Source: Halioglobus maricola | Lineage (GTDB): Bacteria > Pseudomonadota > Gammaproteobacteria > Pseudomonadales > Halieaceae | DNA length: 64,000 bases | Reading direction: 5' to 3' | NCBI RefSeq assembly: GCF_009388985.1 | Contig: NZ_CP036422.1 | Coordinates: 813,501-877,500, forward strand | In this document: in pieces, positions 1-9,915 of the stretch | Layout: each line of letters begins with the position of its first letter | How positions within the stretch are numbered: position 1 is the stretch's first letter | Made by a program: the position numbers and the translations under genes | The notes under the pieces: model-generated | Databases searched by the model: none | Seen by the model: the letters and a program-made list of their open reading frames with translations, nothing else | Told to the model about the DNA's origin: nothing

Positions 1-782
1 CCCAGGTCGGCGAGGAATTCGGCGCGCTCATCGTCGTCGAGTTCGACGATTTCCGACTCCAGCTTGTTGCAGATAACGACTACAACAGCTTTCTCTTCTG
101 CGGCGATGGCGCGTACCACGTCCAGATGAGGGTTGTCTTCGAAGCCGTCCTCGTCGACGTTGGCGATGTACATGGTCGGCTTCACGGTGAGCAGGAACAG
201 CTGGTCGACCAGGGCCTGCTCGTTCTCGTCGAGTTCAAGCGCGCGAACGGGTTTTGCCTCGTTCAGCTGCGGCAACAGTTTGTTTTCCAGTAGCGCCTTC
301 ATGGCGATGGATTCCTTGTCGCCTCCCTTGGCTGTGCGGGTGACTTTCAGTAGCTGCTTGTCGCAGCTTTCCAGGTCAGCCAGGGCCAGCTCTGTGTTGA
401 TGACTTCAATGTCGGCGGCGGGGTCAATCTGGTTGGCCACGTGGATCACGTTTTCATCTTCGAAGCAGCGCACCACGTGGGCGATTGCGTCAGTTTCGCG
501 GATATTGGCGAGGAATTGATTGCCCAGGCCTTCGCCTTTGGACGCTCCCGCGACGAGGCCGGCGATGTCCACGAACTCCATAGTAGTGGCGATTTCTTTC
601 TCGGGTTTCACGATAGCCGAGATATTGTCCTGTCGTGGATCTGGAATGGGAACCACGCCAGCATTGGGTTCAATCGTACAGAACGGGAAGTTCTCGGCGT
701 CGATACCCGCGCGTGTGAGGGCGTTGAACAGTGTAGATTTGCCTACGTTAGGAAGGCCGACAATGCCGCATTTGAAACCCAT
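1..782 (-). CDS. ychF: Redox/ribosome-associated GTPase/ATPase YchF (OLA1 family), 3' end cut by window
   Basis: Reading leftward from ATG at 780-782, the protein opens [20 protein letters not shown]. The P-loop GLPNVGKS lies at residues 9-16, and a G3-type [14 protein letters not shown] follows. About 260 of the usual ~363 residues are present; the C-terminal TGS domain lies outside the window. YchF belongs to the Obg-related P-loop proteins, prefers ATP over GTP, binds ribosomes and is linked to oxidative stress responses in other bacteria. It lies just downstream of pth, the standard pth-ychF pairing of proteobacteria, and is probably co-transcribed with it (25 bp gap). Nothing is odd apart from the truncation by the window edge. 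Confidence 0.96.
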   Translation of the reverse strand, partial: MGFKCGIVGLPNVGKSTLFNALTRAGIDAENFPFCTIEPNAGVVPIPDPRQDNISAIVKPEKEIATTMEFVDIAGLVAGASKGEGLGNQFLANIRETDAIAHVVRCFEDENVIHVANQIDPAADIEVINTELALADLESCDKQLLKVTRTAKGGDKESIAMKALLENKLLPQLNEAKPVRALELDENEQALVDQLFLLTVKPTMYIANVDEDGFEDNPHLDVVRAIAAEEKAVVVVICNKLESEIVELDDDERAEFLADL

Positions 783-807
783 GTAAGTGTCCTTTGTGGT
801 TCGGCAG

Positions 808-1395
808 CTAGGCTGCGCTAAAACTGTGTAGTCGTGTCATCGCTTTGGTGGCATCGCCATCCAGCAGCAGGGGCAGGGCCCTCAGGGCCTCATCTATACA
901 GACGTCAATCCGCTCGCGGTCCACTTGTGAGGGGCGGCTCAGCACGTAACCTGACACCTTCGAGGCGTGTCCGGGGTGGTCTATGCCAATACGCAGGCGA
1001 TGAAAATTCTTGTTGTTACCCAGTGCGGGCACAATATCGCGGAGACCGTTGTGGCCGCCGTGCCCTCCACCTTGTTTGAATCTGGCCGTGCCGGCGGGGA
1101 TATCCAGCTCATCGTGAGCAATCAGAATTTCGTCCGGAGCAATCTTGAAAAAACTGGCCATCGCTGCAACGGCTTTACCGGAGCGATTCATAAACGTTGT
1201 GGGGATAAGTAAGCGAAGGTCGTGGCCGGCGTAGGTTACCCTGCCGGCCAGACCGGAGAACTTTGATTCCGGTAAGAGCGTGGTGCCGCACTGGCGCGCG
1301 AGCTCCTCCACGAAATCGGCGCCCGCGTTGTGACGGGTGCCCTGGTATTCGCTACCAGGGTTACCCAGTCCGGCGATCAGCTTGATGGCTGTCAA
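808..1395 (-). CDS. pth: Peptidyl-tRNA hydrolase
   Basis: A 195-aa enzyme that cleaves the ester bond of peptidyl-tRNAs dropped by stalled ribosomes and so recycles tRNA in the cytoplasm. The family signature is clear: GLGNPG with Asn12, TRHNAG with the catalytic His22, and HDELDIPAG with Asp95, equivalent to N10/H20/D93 of the E. coli enzyme. [16 protein letters not shown] is the conserved central glycine-rich segment. Length is normal. It sits 23 bp after rplY and just ahead of ychF, forming a translation-related minus-strand cluster prs-rplY-pth-ychF. Identity is secure. Confidence 0.97.
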   Translation of the reverse strand: MTAIKLIAGLGNPGSEYQGTRHNAGADFVEELARQCGTTLLPESKFSGLAGRVTYAGHDLRLLIPTTFMNRSGKAVAAMASFFKIAPDEILIAHDELDIPAGTARFKQGGGHGGHNGLRDIVPALGNNKNFHRLRIGIDHPGHASKVSGYVLSRPSQVDRERIDVCIDEALRALPLLLDGDATKAMTRLHSFSAA

Positions 1396-1418
1396 CGCGG
1401 GAGCCAGGAGGCGAGGAA

Positions 1419-2075
1419 TTACTCCTCGCTTTCTCCTTCTTCAGCATCTGCTTCTTCTTCAGCAGCTGCAGGCGCGTCTTCGTCCACGTTGCCTTTCGGC
1501 GCGATGACGGAGGCGATCGCCAGGTCGTGGTCTTCGCCCAGAGCAAGAGCAACTGATGTCACGCCTTCAGGCAGAGCGACTTCAGACAAGTGAACGATCT
1601 GGCCGGTTACGACTTCAATCATATCGACTTCGATGAACTCGGGGATGTCGCCTGGCAGACAGGACACTTCGATATCGGTGGCCTGGTGCTGGATCATGCC
1701 GCCTTCCATCTTGACGCCCACACAGGATTCTTCGTTCAGGAAGTGGATGGGTACGTGTACCTTGATCGCTACTTTGTCGTCAACGCGCAGGAAGTCGGCG
1801 TGCATAACGAGGTTTTTTGCGGGGTGACGCTGAAGGTCCTTGAGGATCGCTTTCTGTACATCGCCGCCTACGTTAACTTGCAGGACATGAGAGTAAAAAG
1901 CTTCGTTCTCCAGAGACTTTTCCAGGTCTTTGCGAACGATGGTCAGGGACTGCGGCTCTTTACCACCACCGTAGATGATGGCTGGGAGCTTGTCGGCGAG
2001 ACGACGCAGGCGGCGGCTCGCACCTTTCCCCATGTCTTCACGCAGTTCGGCTTGTACTTCAAATTGGTCAGACAT
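1419..2075 (-). CDS. rplY: 50S ribosomal protein L25 / general stress protein Ctc
   Basis: A 218-aa long-form L25 (TL5/Ctc type) that binds 5S rRNA in the large ribosomal subunit. The N-terminal L25 domain (about residues 1-95) contains the basic segment [20 protein letters not shown], which contacts RNA. It is followed by the CTC beta domain (about 100-185) and a very acidic tail rich in Glu, Asp and Ala (last ~25 residues). E. coli L25 has only the first domain (94 aa); the two-domain form is normal in Pseudomonas-like gammaproteobacteria. It lies between prs and pth, the usual order. Confidence 0.95.
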   Translation of the reverse strand: MSDQFEVQAELREDMGKGASRRLRRLADKLPAIIYGGGKEPQSLTIVRKDLEKSLENEAFYSHVLQVNVGGDVQKAILKDLQRHPAKNLVMHADFLRVDDKVAIKVHVPIHFLNEESCVGVKMEGGMIQHQATDIEVSCLPGDIPEFIEVDMIEVVTGQIVHLSEVALPEGVTSVALALGEDHDLAIASVIAPKGNVDEDAPAAAEEEADAEEGESEE

Positions 2076-2145
2076 TGTCAGACTCCTTTGATATTCACTG
2101 CAACACCTGCGACCAGTGCGGCAGTGAGTTCATATAATGCTGTTC

Positions 2146-3093
2146 TTAAGTGAACAGCGCGCTGATAGATTCCCCATTGGCCACTCGCCGCATGGACTCT
2201 GCCAGCAGGTCGGAAGTGGTCAGTACACGGATCTTCTCGATACCGCGAGCCTCATCAGAGAGGGGAATCGTATCGGTGACTACCAGCTGGTCGAGCTGGG
2301 AGTTCCGAATATTGTTCAGTGCCTTGCCTGACAGTACCCCGTGGGTACAGTAGGCATAGACACCTGTTGCTCCGCGCTCTTTCAGCGCGTTGGCCGCCTG
2401 GCATAGCGTGCCTGCAGTATCGACCATGTCATCTACCAGCAGGCAGGTGCGGCCTTCGACGTCGCCTATCAGGTTCATTACCTGTGCCTCATTGGCCTTG
2501 GGGCGACGCTTGTCGATGATAGCCAGGTCCGCTTCATCCAGTTGCTTGGCAACGGCGCGGGCCCTGACAACACCACCGATGTCGGGTGATACCACGATCT
2601 GGTTGTCGTACTTCTGCGCTACGATATCGTCGATCAGGATCGGCGAGCCGTAGACGTTGTCTACCGGGCATTCGAAAAAGCCCTGGATCTGTTCGGCGTG
2701 CAAGTCCATGGTCAGCACGCGATCTACACCCACGCTTACCATCATGTCTGCTACCACTTTGGCAGTGATCGGTACCCTCGCTGAGCGTACCCGACGATCT
2801 TGTCTTGCGTACCCGAAATACGGCACGACCGCGGTGATACTGTCGGCAGACGCCCGGCGCAGTGCGTCGATCATCACCAACAACTCCATCAGGTTGTCGT
2901 TGGTGGGGTTGCAGGTGGACTGCACCACGAAAACGTCCTTGCCGCGGACGTTCTCATTCAGTTCAACTGCGATCTCACCGTCGGAAAACTTGCCGACATC
3001 TGCGTTCCCCAGGTTCAGGTACAGGCGGCTGGCAATTTTCTGGGCGAGTTCCGGGTTGGCGTTACCCGTGAAAACCATCATCTTCGAGGACAC
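2146..3093 (-). CDS. prs: Ribose-phosphate pyrophosphokinase (PRPP synthetase)
   Basis: A 315-aa enzyme that makes PRPP from ribose 5-phosphate and ATP, feeding purine, pyrimidine, NAD, His and Trp synthesis. Visible signatures: the N-terminal [19 protein letters not shown], the divalent-cation site [11 protein letters not shown], the flexible catalytic region [19 protein letters not shown], and the PRPP loop [12 protein letters not shown]. Length equals the family norm (315 in E. coli). The gene starts about 85 bp downstream of tRNA-Gln, in the conserved order ispE-tRNA-Gln-prs-rplY. No separate terminator is visible between the tRNA and prs, so a shared transcript is possible. Confidence 0.97.
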   Translation of the reverse strand: MSSKMMVFTGNANPELAQKIASRLYLNLGNADVGKFSDGEIAVELNENVRGKDVFVVQSTCNPTNDNLMELLVMIDALRRASADSITAVVPYFGYARQDRRVRSARVPITAKVVADMMVSVGVDRVLTMDLHAEQIQGFFECPVDNVYGSPILIDDIVAQKYDNQIVVSPDIGGVVRARAVAKQLDEADLAIIDKRRPKANEAQVMNLIGDVEGRTCLLVDDMVDTAGTLCQAANALKERGATGVYAYCTHGVLSGKALNNIRNSQLDQLVVTDTIPLSDEARGIEKIRVLTTSDLLAESMRRVANGESISALFT

Positions 3094-3177
3094 TGGACGT
3101 TACCTTTCAATGTGTTTCGGCAAATTCTGCACATAAAAATAATGCCATACACCACTCGATGCATGGCATTTTGAATA

Positions 3178-3252
3178 TGGCTGGGGTGGCAGGATTCGAA
3201 CCTGCGAATGCTGGGATCAAAACCCAGTGCCTTGCCGCTTGGCGACACCCCA
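3178..3252 (-). tRNA. tRNA-Gln (anticodon UUG)
   Basis: On the minus strand the gene starts TGGGGTGTCGCCAAGCGG and ends CACCCCAGCCA. The acceptor arms TGGGGTG/CACCCCA pair, the D arm contains GCCAAGCGGCAAGGC, the anticodon loop reads TTTTGAT (anticodon TTG, for CAA and, by wobble, CAG) and the T arm has GGTTCGAATCC. The 3' CCA is encoded. It lies between ispE and prs, as in Pseudomonas and E. coli relatives. Confidence 0.97.
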
Positions 3253-3259
3253 ATAAACT

Positions 3260-4096
3260 CTAGTTGTTGACCAGGCCTTCAAATGTGGGCGACCTGTTGA
3301 CGCCTGTTGCCATGAAGGCATTCAGTCCCGTCGGTAGTCGGCCCAGGGCCTCTCTGGCCTCGGCTTCTTCGGCGAAGCGTGCGAATACGCACGCTCCTGT
3401 TCCGGTCAATCTGGCGCTCCCAATTTTCTCCAGAATTTTCAATGCGTTATCAACCTCCGGGTAGAGATTTCTAACAAGATCCTGACAGTCGTTGCGGGAG
3501 TGCCCCTCGAAAAAGGCGGCTATTGTGATGGGAGAGGTGTCCCGTGTCAATTGCTGGTGTGAAAATATTTCAGCAGTGGAAACGTGGCAATCTGGGGCGA
3601 CTACCACGTACCAGCTTTGGGGGAGTTGCACGGCTTCGAGAATGTCGCCGACGCCCTCTGCCCAGGCGGTGTGGCCCGCCACGAATACCGGGACATCGGC
3701 ACCAAGACTTGCACCCAATTGCTGCAGTTGTTCAATGCTCTGCTCTCTTGCCCATAGTTGGTTGAGGGCTAACAGGGTGGTCGCGGCGTTGGAACTGCCA
3801 CCGCCCAGACCTCCACCTTGCGGGATGCGTTTGCTCACGTGTACATCCACTCCCAGGTCGCCCTCTTGCAGCAGCGCAGCTGAGCGGTGGATCAGGTTGT
3901 TTTCCGGGGCGATGTCGAATGTTGAGCCCGAGAGCGTGATCTCGCCGCTGTGGTTGGGTGTGAAGGTGAGAGTGTCGCCCCAGTCGAGAATTTGAAAGAG
4001 CGTCTGCAGATTGTGATAACCGTCGGGGCGTCGTCCTGTGATATGCAGAAACAGGTTCAGCTTGGCAGGCGCGAGCAGGGAGAGCGAATCAGTCAT
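3260..4096 (-). CDS. ispE: 4-diphosphocytidyl-2-C-methyl-D-erythritol kinase
   Basis: A 278-aa GHMP-family kinase that phosphorylates the 2-hydroxyl of CDP-ME in the MEP isoprenoid pathway. The start is MTDSLSLLAPAKLNLFLHIT with the conserved PAKLNL near the N-terminus. The ATP-binding glycine loop PQGGGLGGGSSNAA and GADVPVF (catalytic Asp) follow, and LTGTGACVFARF is the C-terminal GHMP motif. A longer in-frame reading to 4186 exists, but ATG 4096 gives the family N-terminus and overlaps the lolB stop by 8 bp, suggesting translational coupling. A second MEP-pathway gene (ispH) lies at 35.5 kb. The tRNA-Gln gene begins only 8 bp after its stop. Confidence 0.96.
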   Translation of the reverse strand: MTDSLSLLAPAKLNLFLHITGRRPDGYHNLQTLFQILDWGDTLTFTPNHSGEITLSGSTFDIAPENNLIHRSAALLQEGDLGVDVHVSKRIPQGGGLGGGSSNAATTLLALNQLWAREQSIEQLQQLGASLGADVPVFVAGHTAWAEGVGDILEAVQLPQSWYVVVAPDCHVSTAEIFSHQQLTRDTSPITIAAFFEGHSRNDCQDLVRNLYPEVDNALKILEKIGSARLTGTGACVFARFAEEAEAREALGRLPTGLNAFMATGVNRSPTFEGLVNN

Positions 4097-4685
4097 TGGC
4101 GGCGAGGTTCTGCCAGCGGCGCAGGATGATTCGGGCCCAGGTGTCGGCGCGTGATACTTCCAGCCGGGTCGGCAGGGTGTAGCCATCGAACTCGCCGAAG
4201 CTGCTGTACTGGATGCTCCAGCCCTGCTGCGAAAAACTCATGGGCAGCTCGCTTTCCGCAGTGAATCTCAATTCCTCGGGAGCTGTTGCGGGGTCAGGAA
4301 TGCCTCGCAGCCAGTAGGGCAGGGATGCCAATGGTAGATCCCATGAGGCGCTCTGCGGCGCGGTATCAGCTGTCCAGCGTTGATAGTCGTCGCCGCGGCG
4401 CACTTCTATGACGTCGCCGTCACTGTCTACAGTGGTCGCGGCTATGCCCATTGGCCCTTGCAGGCGCAGGTGTGTCGCCTTGCCCATTTGTTGCCAGAGG
4501 AGATTCGCCGACTCTGCCTGCTCTGCCGTACGCAAGGCGATTTTGCCACTCGCGCTGAAATGATCGAGGGCCTGTAGTTGGGCCCGATGTGACTGCCAGT
4601 CAGCCGGTGGGGCGGGCGCCATGCCGGCACAAGCGGCAAGCAGGAGGAGTTGCCCCAGCAGGCTTATTCGCAGAAAAGTGTTCAC
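4089..4685 (-). CDS. lolB: Outer-membrane lipoprotein LolB
   Basis: A 198-aa lipoprotein acceptor that receives lipoproteins from periplasmic LolA and inserts them in the outer membrane. It starts with GTG at 4685, overlapping the upstream TPR gene's TGA by 4 bp. A signal peptide ends in lipobox LLAACAG (lipidated Cys about residue 19), followed by DHFSASGKIALRT, a LolB-type N-terminal strand. The LolB position between a TPR lipoprotein and ispE is the standard gammaproteobacterial order. Sequence conservation in this family is low, so order and lipobox carry much of the weight. Confidence 0.92.
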   Translation of the reverse strand: MNTFLRISLLGQLLLLAACAGMAPAPPADWQSHRAQLQALDHFSASGKIALRTAEQAESANLLWQQMGKATHLRLQGPMGIAATTVDSDGDVIEVRRGDDYQRWTADTAPQSASWDLPLASLPYWLRGIPDPATAPEELRFTAESELPMSFSQQGWSIQYSSFGEFDGYTLPTRLEVSRADTWARIILRRWQNLAAND

Positions 4686-6451
4686 TGTTGCGGCGCGACT
4701 TCAGTGCCCGGTAGTGTTCGCAGGGTGGTAGACACCCCGAGGCGCTCGAGCGTGGCCAGTAGCACCGGGTGATTTGGATCCTTTAACAGCGCTCCCTGCC
4801 AGACCCGAGTTGCAGATTCTTTGTCTCCATTCGCCCACAGTACCTCGCCGAGGTGGGCGGCAACTTCCGGGTCGGGAAACGCAGCGTAGGCCCTGGTGAG
4901 ATAGCTCAGCGACTCTTCTACTCGCCCTTTGCGAAACAGCACCCAGCCCATGCTGTCGAGAATAGCAGGTTCCTCTGGATCGAGCTCGAGAGCGCGGCTG
5001 ATCAGGGTCAGGGCCTCGTCGTGGCGGTTGGTGCGGTTGGTGAGGGTATAGCCGAGGGCGTTGAGCGCGGTGGCGTTATTGGGGTCGTGGGCCAAAATGG
5101 CTCGCAGGTCAGCCTCCATCTGGACGAGATCATTCTGTTGCTCGCCGACCATTGAGCGGGCGTAGCGCAGTGCGGTCGAGTCAGGGAACGCCGCGATTCC
5201 GCGGTTGAGAACCTCGCGGCTGGCGCCGAGGTAGCCGGCGCTGCTGAGGAGGTCGGCTTCAATGTTGTACAACTGCTCGCTGCGGTCGGGAACTGCGGTG
5301 CGCTGGCCGTTGAACCAGTCCATGACCTGGCTGAACTGGCCGCTTTCGATAAGAATCTGGCCCAAGCGCTGGTTGGCTGCGAGGTACTGCCGACCATCGC
5401 TAACCTGTTGGTAGTGTCTGACCGCGTCGCTCTGTTCGTCGCGATCTTCTGCTATGCGGCCGAGGTAGTAGTGGGCCTCGTCACTGCGAGCATCCAGTGC
5501 GAGCATCTGATTCAGGTAGGCGCGGGCCACCAGGTCGTCACCGTTTTCGCGGTTGATGAGTGCAAGCGACAGCAACAGGTCAGCATCTTCCGGCGATTGT
5601 GCCGACAGAATCTCGAACTGCTGGCGCGCAGCTGCCATATCGGTGTTGGTCAGTAGCTTGGCGTACTCCAGCCGCAGGCGCGTGTCTTCCGGGTTGTCTT
5701 GCAACACTGCTTCGATGTGTCGGAAAGGTTTTTTCTCTTGCTGATTGAGACGAATTCTTGCCTCGAGCAATAGCGCCTGGTGCTGCAGGGGATCAACCGT
5801 GAACAGTGTATCGAGTTTGGCCTGGGACTCCGGGAACTGCTGGAACTCGGCGTGAATCAGGGCCTGCGTCATGAGCAGAGCGGGGTCCAGCGGAAATTCC
5901 TGCACCAGTTCGTTCAGCCCTGCGACGAGCTGCGCCTGCTGGGGCGGAGGTATTTGGTTAAAGCCCTGCAGTAACAGCGGAAAATTGGCCTGGACATCGC
6001 TGCGCGCGACCACTGCCATGTGAGGTAGGGCTTCCAGGGGGCGCTGTTGCCCCGCGAGCAGGGTGGCGGCAGTATTGTTTGCCTCAACGTTGTCTGGCTC
6101 GAGCTCAAGCCAGATTTGCACTGCTTCCAAGGACTGTGCGGGCCTGCGCAGGTACTGCGCCAGATGGGTGGCGTGACTCGCTACGCCGGCGTCGTTCAGC
6201 ACGCGAGCCTGCTCCAGGTAGGCATCAAGAGCCGTGTTGTAATCGCCACGCCGCATGGCGAATTCTGCCAGTATTAGCGGGTAGACACTGCTTTCCGGGA
6301 TTGGGCGTTCCGGTAGGGGGGTAGGTTCAGGCGGAGCGCTTCCGGGCGTGTCAACCGCGATGGCGGGCGCCGCGATTTCCTCGTCGTGGCTGGTGCTGGC
6401 GCACGCAGTCAGCAGTGCGAGGCAGCAGACGGTGGCGAGGGTGCGGTACAT
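4682..6451 (-). CDS. TPR-repeat lipoprotein upstream of lolB
   Basis: A 589-aa protein with lipobox LLTACAS (Cys about residue 17), then a Pro-rich linker (residues ~28-55) and many tetratricopeptide helical pairs to the end. Clear repeats include ALNALGYTLTNRTNRHDEAL and ILDSMGWVLFRKGRVEESL near residues 460-520. It is a predicted outer-membrane lipoprotein with a periplasmic superhelical scaffold. The same gene type precedes lolB in Pseudomonas-like genomes; its exact role is not known to me, although partners in envelope assembly or export are plausible. It is divergent from hemA, with 193 bp between them, and overlaps lolB (GTGA), so the two are probably one operon. Confidence 0.88.
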   Translation of the reverse strand: MYRTLATVCCLALLTACASTSHDEEIAAPAIAVDTPGSAPPEPTPLPERPIPESSVYPLILAEFAMRRGDYNTALDAYLEQARVLNDAGVASHATHLAQYLRRPAQSLEAVQIWLELEPDNVEANNTAATLLAGQQRPLEALPHMAVVARSDVQANFPLLLQGFNQIPPPQQAQLVAGLNELVQEFPLDPALLMTQALIHAEFQQFPESQAKLDTLFTVDPLQHQALLLEARIRLNQQEKKPFRHIEAVLQDNPEDTRLRLEYAKLLTNTDMAAARQQFEILSAQSPEDADLLLSLALINRENGDDLVARAYLNQMLALDARSDEAHYYLGRIAEDRDEQSDAVRHYQQVSDGRQYLAANQRLGQILIESGQFSQVMDWFNGQRTAVPDRSEQLYNIEADLLSSAGYLGASREVLNRGIAAFPDSTALRYARSMVGEQQNDLVQMEADLRAILAHDPNNATALNALGYTLTNRTNRHDEALTLISRALELDPEEPAILDSMGWVLFRKGRVEESLSYLTRAYAAFPDPEVAAHLGEVLWANGDKESATRVWQGALLKDPNHPVLLATLERLGVSTTLRTLPGTEVAPQQ

Positions 6452-6644
6452 CGGGTCTAGGTCCGGGAGTGATCAGGGACACTATGATGACATAGACCGG
6501 CGCTGAAACCCACAGCGCAGCGGCGTCTTGTGGCAGCTGTGACGCTTCGCCTAACTTGTTAAAATCACAGAAATTTTTGTCCAGATGTGCTATCGTGCGC
6601 CGCCTTTAGAACAGGTTTGTTAACAGGAACCAGAACTGCCAGCC

Positions 6645-8000
6645 ATGAACTTGATCGCCCTGGGAATCAACCATAACTCCGCCGCTGTAGAGGTGCGGGA
6701 GCGGGTTGCGTTTGCCCCCGAGCAGGTTGCCGAGGCGCTTGCGGATGCCTGTGCCACTGGCGCGGTGGACGAAGTGGTGATTCTTTCGACCTGCAACCGA
6801 ACTGAACTCTACGGCATTGCGCCTGCTGGCAAGAGTCTGGCAGACCGGGCCGCTGACCTGATCGACTGGATCGCGAACTACCATCACCTTGCGGCGGAAG
6901 AATTGCGCAGTGCGGCCTATCACTATGAGGCTGAAGATGCCCTGGCACATATCGTACAGGTGGCGAGCGGCCTGGACTCAATGGTCCTAGGCGAGCCACA
7001 GATTTTCGGCCAGCTGAAGTCGGCGTATGCGGTAGGTGCGGAAGCAGGCACGGTAGGCCGCGAGCTGGGGCGCCTGTTCCCTCGCGTATTTTCCATCGCG
7101 AAAAAAGTGCGTACTGACACCGCTATTGGAGAGAACCCGGTCTCCGTCGCGTATGCGGCAGTTGATCTGGCGGGCCATATTTTTTCCGACCTCAGCAAGT
7201 GTAATGCACTGTTGGTGGGCGCGGGAGAAACCATTGAGCTGGTCACCCGCCACCTAATCGATGCGGGCGTTAAAGACATTGTCATTGCCAACCGGACGCT
7301 CGGTCGCGCGCGCGAGCTCGCCCAGCAGTTTGGTGCCGAAGCGGTGTTGTTGGCAGAAATTCCCGAACAGCTCCCCAAGGCCGATATTGTTATCACTTCG
7401 ACCGCCAGTCAGTTGCCGATCCTTGGCAAGGGTGCGGTAGAGCAGGCGATAAAAGTACGCAAGCACCGACCGATGTTGATGGTAGATATCGCAGTGCCGC
7501 GAGATATTGAAGCCCAGGTGGGCGACTTGCGAGACATCTATCTTTACAGCGTTGATGACCTGCGTGAGATCGTCGATGAGAACATGCGCAGCCGCCAGCA
7601 CGAGGCGAGTAAGGCAGATGTTCTTATCGCCGAGGGCGTGCACGCTTTCATGCATGAGACGCGCCGCCTCGGTGCGGTGGATGTCATCAAGGAGTATCGA
7701 GGCGCGGCCGACCAGACCCGTGAGCAGGAACTGGAGCGCGCACTGCGTTCTCTGGCGCGCGGTGAAGATCCGGCAAAGCTCCTGACCCAGTTGTCGCGGA
7801 CCTTGATGAACAAACTGATTCACGCCCCCACTGCGGGTTTGAAGGAAGTTTCCGCCAGCGGACGCGAGCAGGCGCTGGATGATGCGCGCCGCCTGCTCGG
7901 AATCGAAGCGCCCAGCCCTCCCGCCGAAACGTCGGCAGAAACCGAAAGTGTGGACATTCACGTCCAAGACACAGATCACTCGAGACACACACTGCAATGA
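6645..8000 (+). CDS. hemA: Glutamyl-tRNA reductase
   Basis: A 451-aa NADPH enzyme that reduces Glu-tRNA to glutamate-1-semialdehyde, the first step of C5 heme synthesis. Motifs seen: [18 protein letters not shown] at the N-terminus, [10 protein letters not shown] with the catalytic Cys near residue 50, [18 protein letters not shown], the Rossmann loop [12 protein letters not shown], and a C-terminal dimerisation helix. It is a little longer than the E. coli enzyme (418) because of a polar C-terminal tail. ATG overlap (ATGA) couples it to prfA. The hemA-prfA-prmC order is conserved widely in proteobacteria. The divergent lipoprotein/lolB cluster shares its 193-bp promoter region. Confidence 0.97.
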   Translation: MNLIALGINHNSAAVEVRERVAFAPEQVAEALADACATGAVDEVVILSTCNRTELYGIAPAGKSLADRAADLIDWIANYHHLAAEELRSAAYHYEAEDALAHIVQVASGLDSMVLGEPQIFGQLKSAYAVGAEAGTVGRELGRLFPRVFSIAKKVRTDTAIGENPVSVAYAAVDLAGHIFSDLSKCNALLVGAGETIELVTRHLIDAGVKDIVIANRTLGRARELAQQFGAEAVLLAEIPEQLPKADIVITSTASQLPILGKGAVEQAIKVRKHRPMLMVDIAVPRDIEAQVGDLRDIYLYSVDDLREIVDENMRSRQHEASKADVLIAEGVHAFMHETRRLGAVDVIKEYRGAADQTREQELERALRSLARGEDPAKLLTQLSRTLMNKLIHAPTAGLKEVSASGREQALDDARRLLGIEAPSPPAETSAETESVDIHVQDTDHSRHTLQ

Positions 8001-9082
8001 AAGCCTCCCTGCTGAGCAAGCTGGAAACCCTCACTGACCGGCACGAGGAGGTATCTGCACTACTTGGTGACAGTGAAACCATCTCTGACCAGAATCGGTT
8101 TCGCGACCTTTCCCGCGAATATTCTGAGCTGGAAGAGGTCGTGCGCTGTTATGCCGATTACAGCCAGGTAAAGAGTGATCTCGAAGAGGCCGAGCTGATG
8201 CTCGAGGACGATGATCCCGATCTGCGGGACATGGCCAAGGAAGAGATCGAATCCGCCAGCGGGCAACTGGAGGAGCTGGAATCGCGCCTGCAAACGCTGT
8301 TGCTGCCGCGAGACCCCAACGACTCCCACAACGTATTTCTGGAGATCCGCGCCGGTACCGGTGGCGACGAGGCTGCCATCTTTTCCGGGGATCTGTTCCG
8401 TATGTATTCTCGCTATGCGGAAGGCATGGGTTGGAAAGTGGAAGTGTTATCTGAGCGCTCTGGTGAGCACGGCGGCTACAAGGAGATTATCACTCGCGTT
8501 GAAGGGCGTGATGTCTTCGCTCATCTCAAGTTTGAATCCGGTGCGCACCGGGTGCAACGGGTGCCGGAAACTGAATCTCAGGGCCGTATTCACACCTCAG
8601 CCTGTACCGTGGCGGTGATGCCTGAAGCTGAGGAAGTGGATGCCATCGAGATCAATAAAGCCGACCTGCGTGTAGATACTTATCGTGCTTCCGGCGCGGG
8701 TGGCCAGCACGTGAACAAAACCGATTCCGCGGTGCGTCTCACACACCTGCCATCAGGCATTGTTGTGGAGTGTCAGGACGAGCGCTCCCAGCACAAGAAT
8801 CGCGCCCGCGCCATGTCACTGTTGCAGGCTAAACTGCTCACCAGTGCCCAGGACAAGGCGGCAGAGGAGCAGGCAAGCATGCGTCGGGACCTCGTGGGTA
8901 CCGGCGATCGTTCGGACCGCATTCGCACCTATAATTTTCCCCAGGGGCGGCTCACAGATCACCGTATCAACCTGACCCTGTACAAGCTGGCCGAGGTTAT
9001 GGAGGGTGAGTTGAATGCCGTTGTTGGCCCGCTGCGCCAGGAATACCAGGCGGATCAGCTGGCGGCACTCGCGGGCAACTAA
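7997..9082 (+). CDS. prfA: Peptide chain release factor 1
   Basis: A 361-aa class-I release factor that recognises UAA and UAG. The stop-codon reading region shows [10 protein letters not shown] (PxT motif of RF1; RF2 would carry SPF), and the peptidyl-transferase loop is [14 protein letters not shown] with the GGQ. The C-terminus matches E. coli RF1 closely ([19 protein letters not shown]). It starts inside the hemA stop (ATGA) and ends in TAATG shared with prmC, which methylates the Gln of this GGQ; substrate and modifier are therefore translationally coupled. Confidence 0.98.
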   Translation: MKASLLSKLETLTDRHEEVSALLGDSETISDQNRFRDLSREYSELEEVVRCYADYSQVKSDLEEAELMLEDDDPDLRDMAKEEIESASGQLEELESRLQTLLLPRDPNDSHNVFLEIRAGTGGDEAAIFSGDLFRMYSRYAEGMGWKVEVLSERSGEHGGYKEIITRVEGRDVFAHLKFESGAHRVQRVPETESQGRIHTSACTVAVMPEAEEVDAIEINKADLRVDTYRASGAGGQHVNKTDSAVRLTHLPSGIVVECQDERSQHKNRARAMSLLQAKLLTSAQDKAAEEQASMRRDLVGTGDRSDRIRTYNFPQGRLTDHRINLTLYKLAEVMEGELNAVVGPLRQEYQADQLAALAGN

Positions 9083-9915
9083 TGGCCACGGTGGCCCAGT
9101 TGCTGCGAGCGACAGACGGCCTGCCGGGTGACAGTCCCCAGCGCGATCTCGAAATTTTGCTCGGACATTGCCTGGAGCGCTCTCGTACCTGGCTCTTCAC
9201 CTGGCCAGAGGCAGAAGTAGAGGAAGCGCGGCTCGAACAATTCAATCGTATGGTCGCGCGTCGTCGCAGTGGTGAGCCGGTCGCCTATATCATTGGTCAC
9301 CGTGAATTCTGGTCTCTTGAGTTAGAAGTCGATTCGTCCACTCTCATTCCCCGCCCCGATACTGAAACTCTTGTCGAATGGGCGCTGGATCTGCCCTTGT
9401 CCGACAGAGCGCGTGCTGTTGATCTTGGTACCGGTACCGGTGCCATTGCTCTCGCGCTTGCCAGCGAGCGCCCCGGGTGGGCGGTAGCAGGAACAGATGC
9501 CAGTGCCGAGGCAGTCGCCCTGGCGCAGCGCAATAGCCAACATTGTGGTCTGGCTAGCGTGCAGATGCTGCAGTCTGATTGGTTCGCGGCACTCAAGGGC
9601 CAGCGTTTTGACCTCATTGTGAGTAATCCCCCCTATATAGAAGCGCAGGACCCCCACCTCGAACAGGGCGATGTGCGCTTTGAACCGCACGCTGCGCTAG
9701 TCGCTGCCGATGACGGTCTGGCCGACCTTGCACACTTGAGCAGTGAGGCACCCGGCTATCTGGCCCAAGGGGGGTGGTTACTGTTGGAACACGGCTTTAA
9801 CCAGGCCGCTGCGGTACGCCAGTTGTTGTTGGAACGGGGGTTTTCCAAGGTACAATCCCGGCGCGACATGGGCGGTCACGAACGAATAAGCGGAGGCCAG
9901 TATCTTGTTGAGTGA
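9082..9915 (+). CDS. prmC: Release factor glutamine methyltransferase PrmC (HemK)
   Basis: A 277-aa SAM-dependent methyltransferase that N5-methylates the GGQ glutamine of RF1 and RF2. The N-terminal helical domain (1-75) is followed by YIIGHREFW, the SAM loop VDLGTGTGAIALALA, and the catalytic SNPPYIEAQDPHL (NPPY motif). Length matches the family. It starts on the last base of the prfA stop codon and overlaps the next gene by 11 bp. Identity is secure from motif plus neighbour. Confidence 0.97.
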   Translation: MATVAQLLRATDGLPGDSPQRDLEILLGHCLERSRTWLFTWPEAEVEEARLEQFNRMVARRRSGEPVAYIIGHREFWSLELEVDSSTLIPRPDTETLVEWALDLPLSDRARAVDLGTGTGAIALALASERPGWAVAGTDASAEAVALAQRNSQHCGLASVQMLQSDWFAALKGQRFDLIVSNPPYIEAQDPHLEQGDVRFEPHAALVAADDGLADLAHLSSEAPGYLAQGGWLLLEHGFNQAAAVRQLLLERGFSKVQSRRDMGGHERISGGQYLVE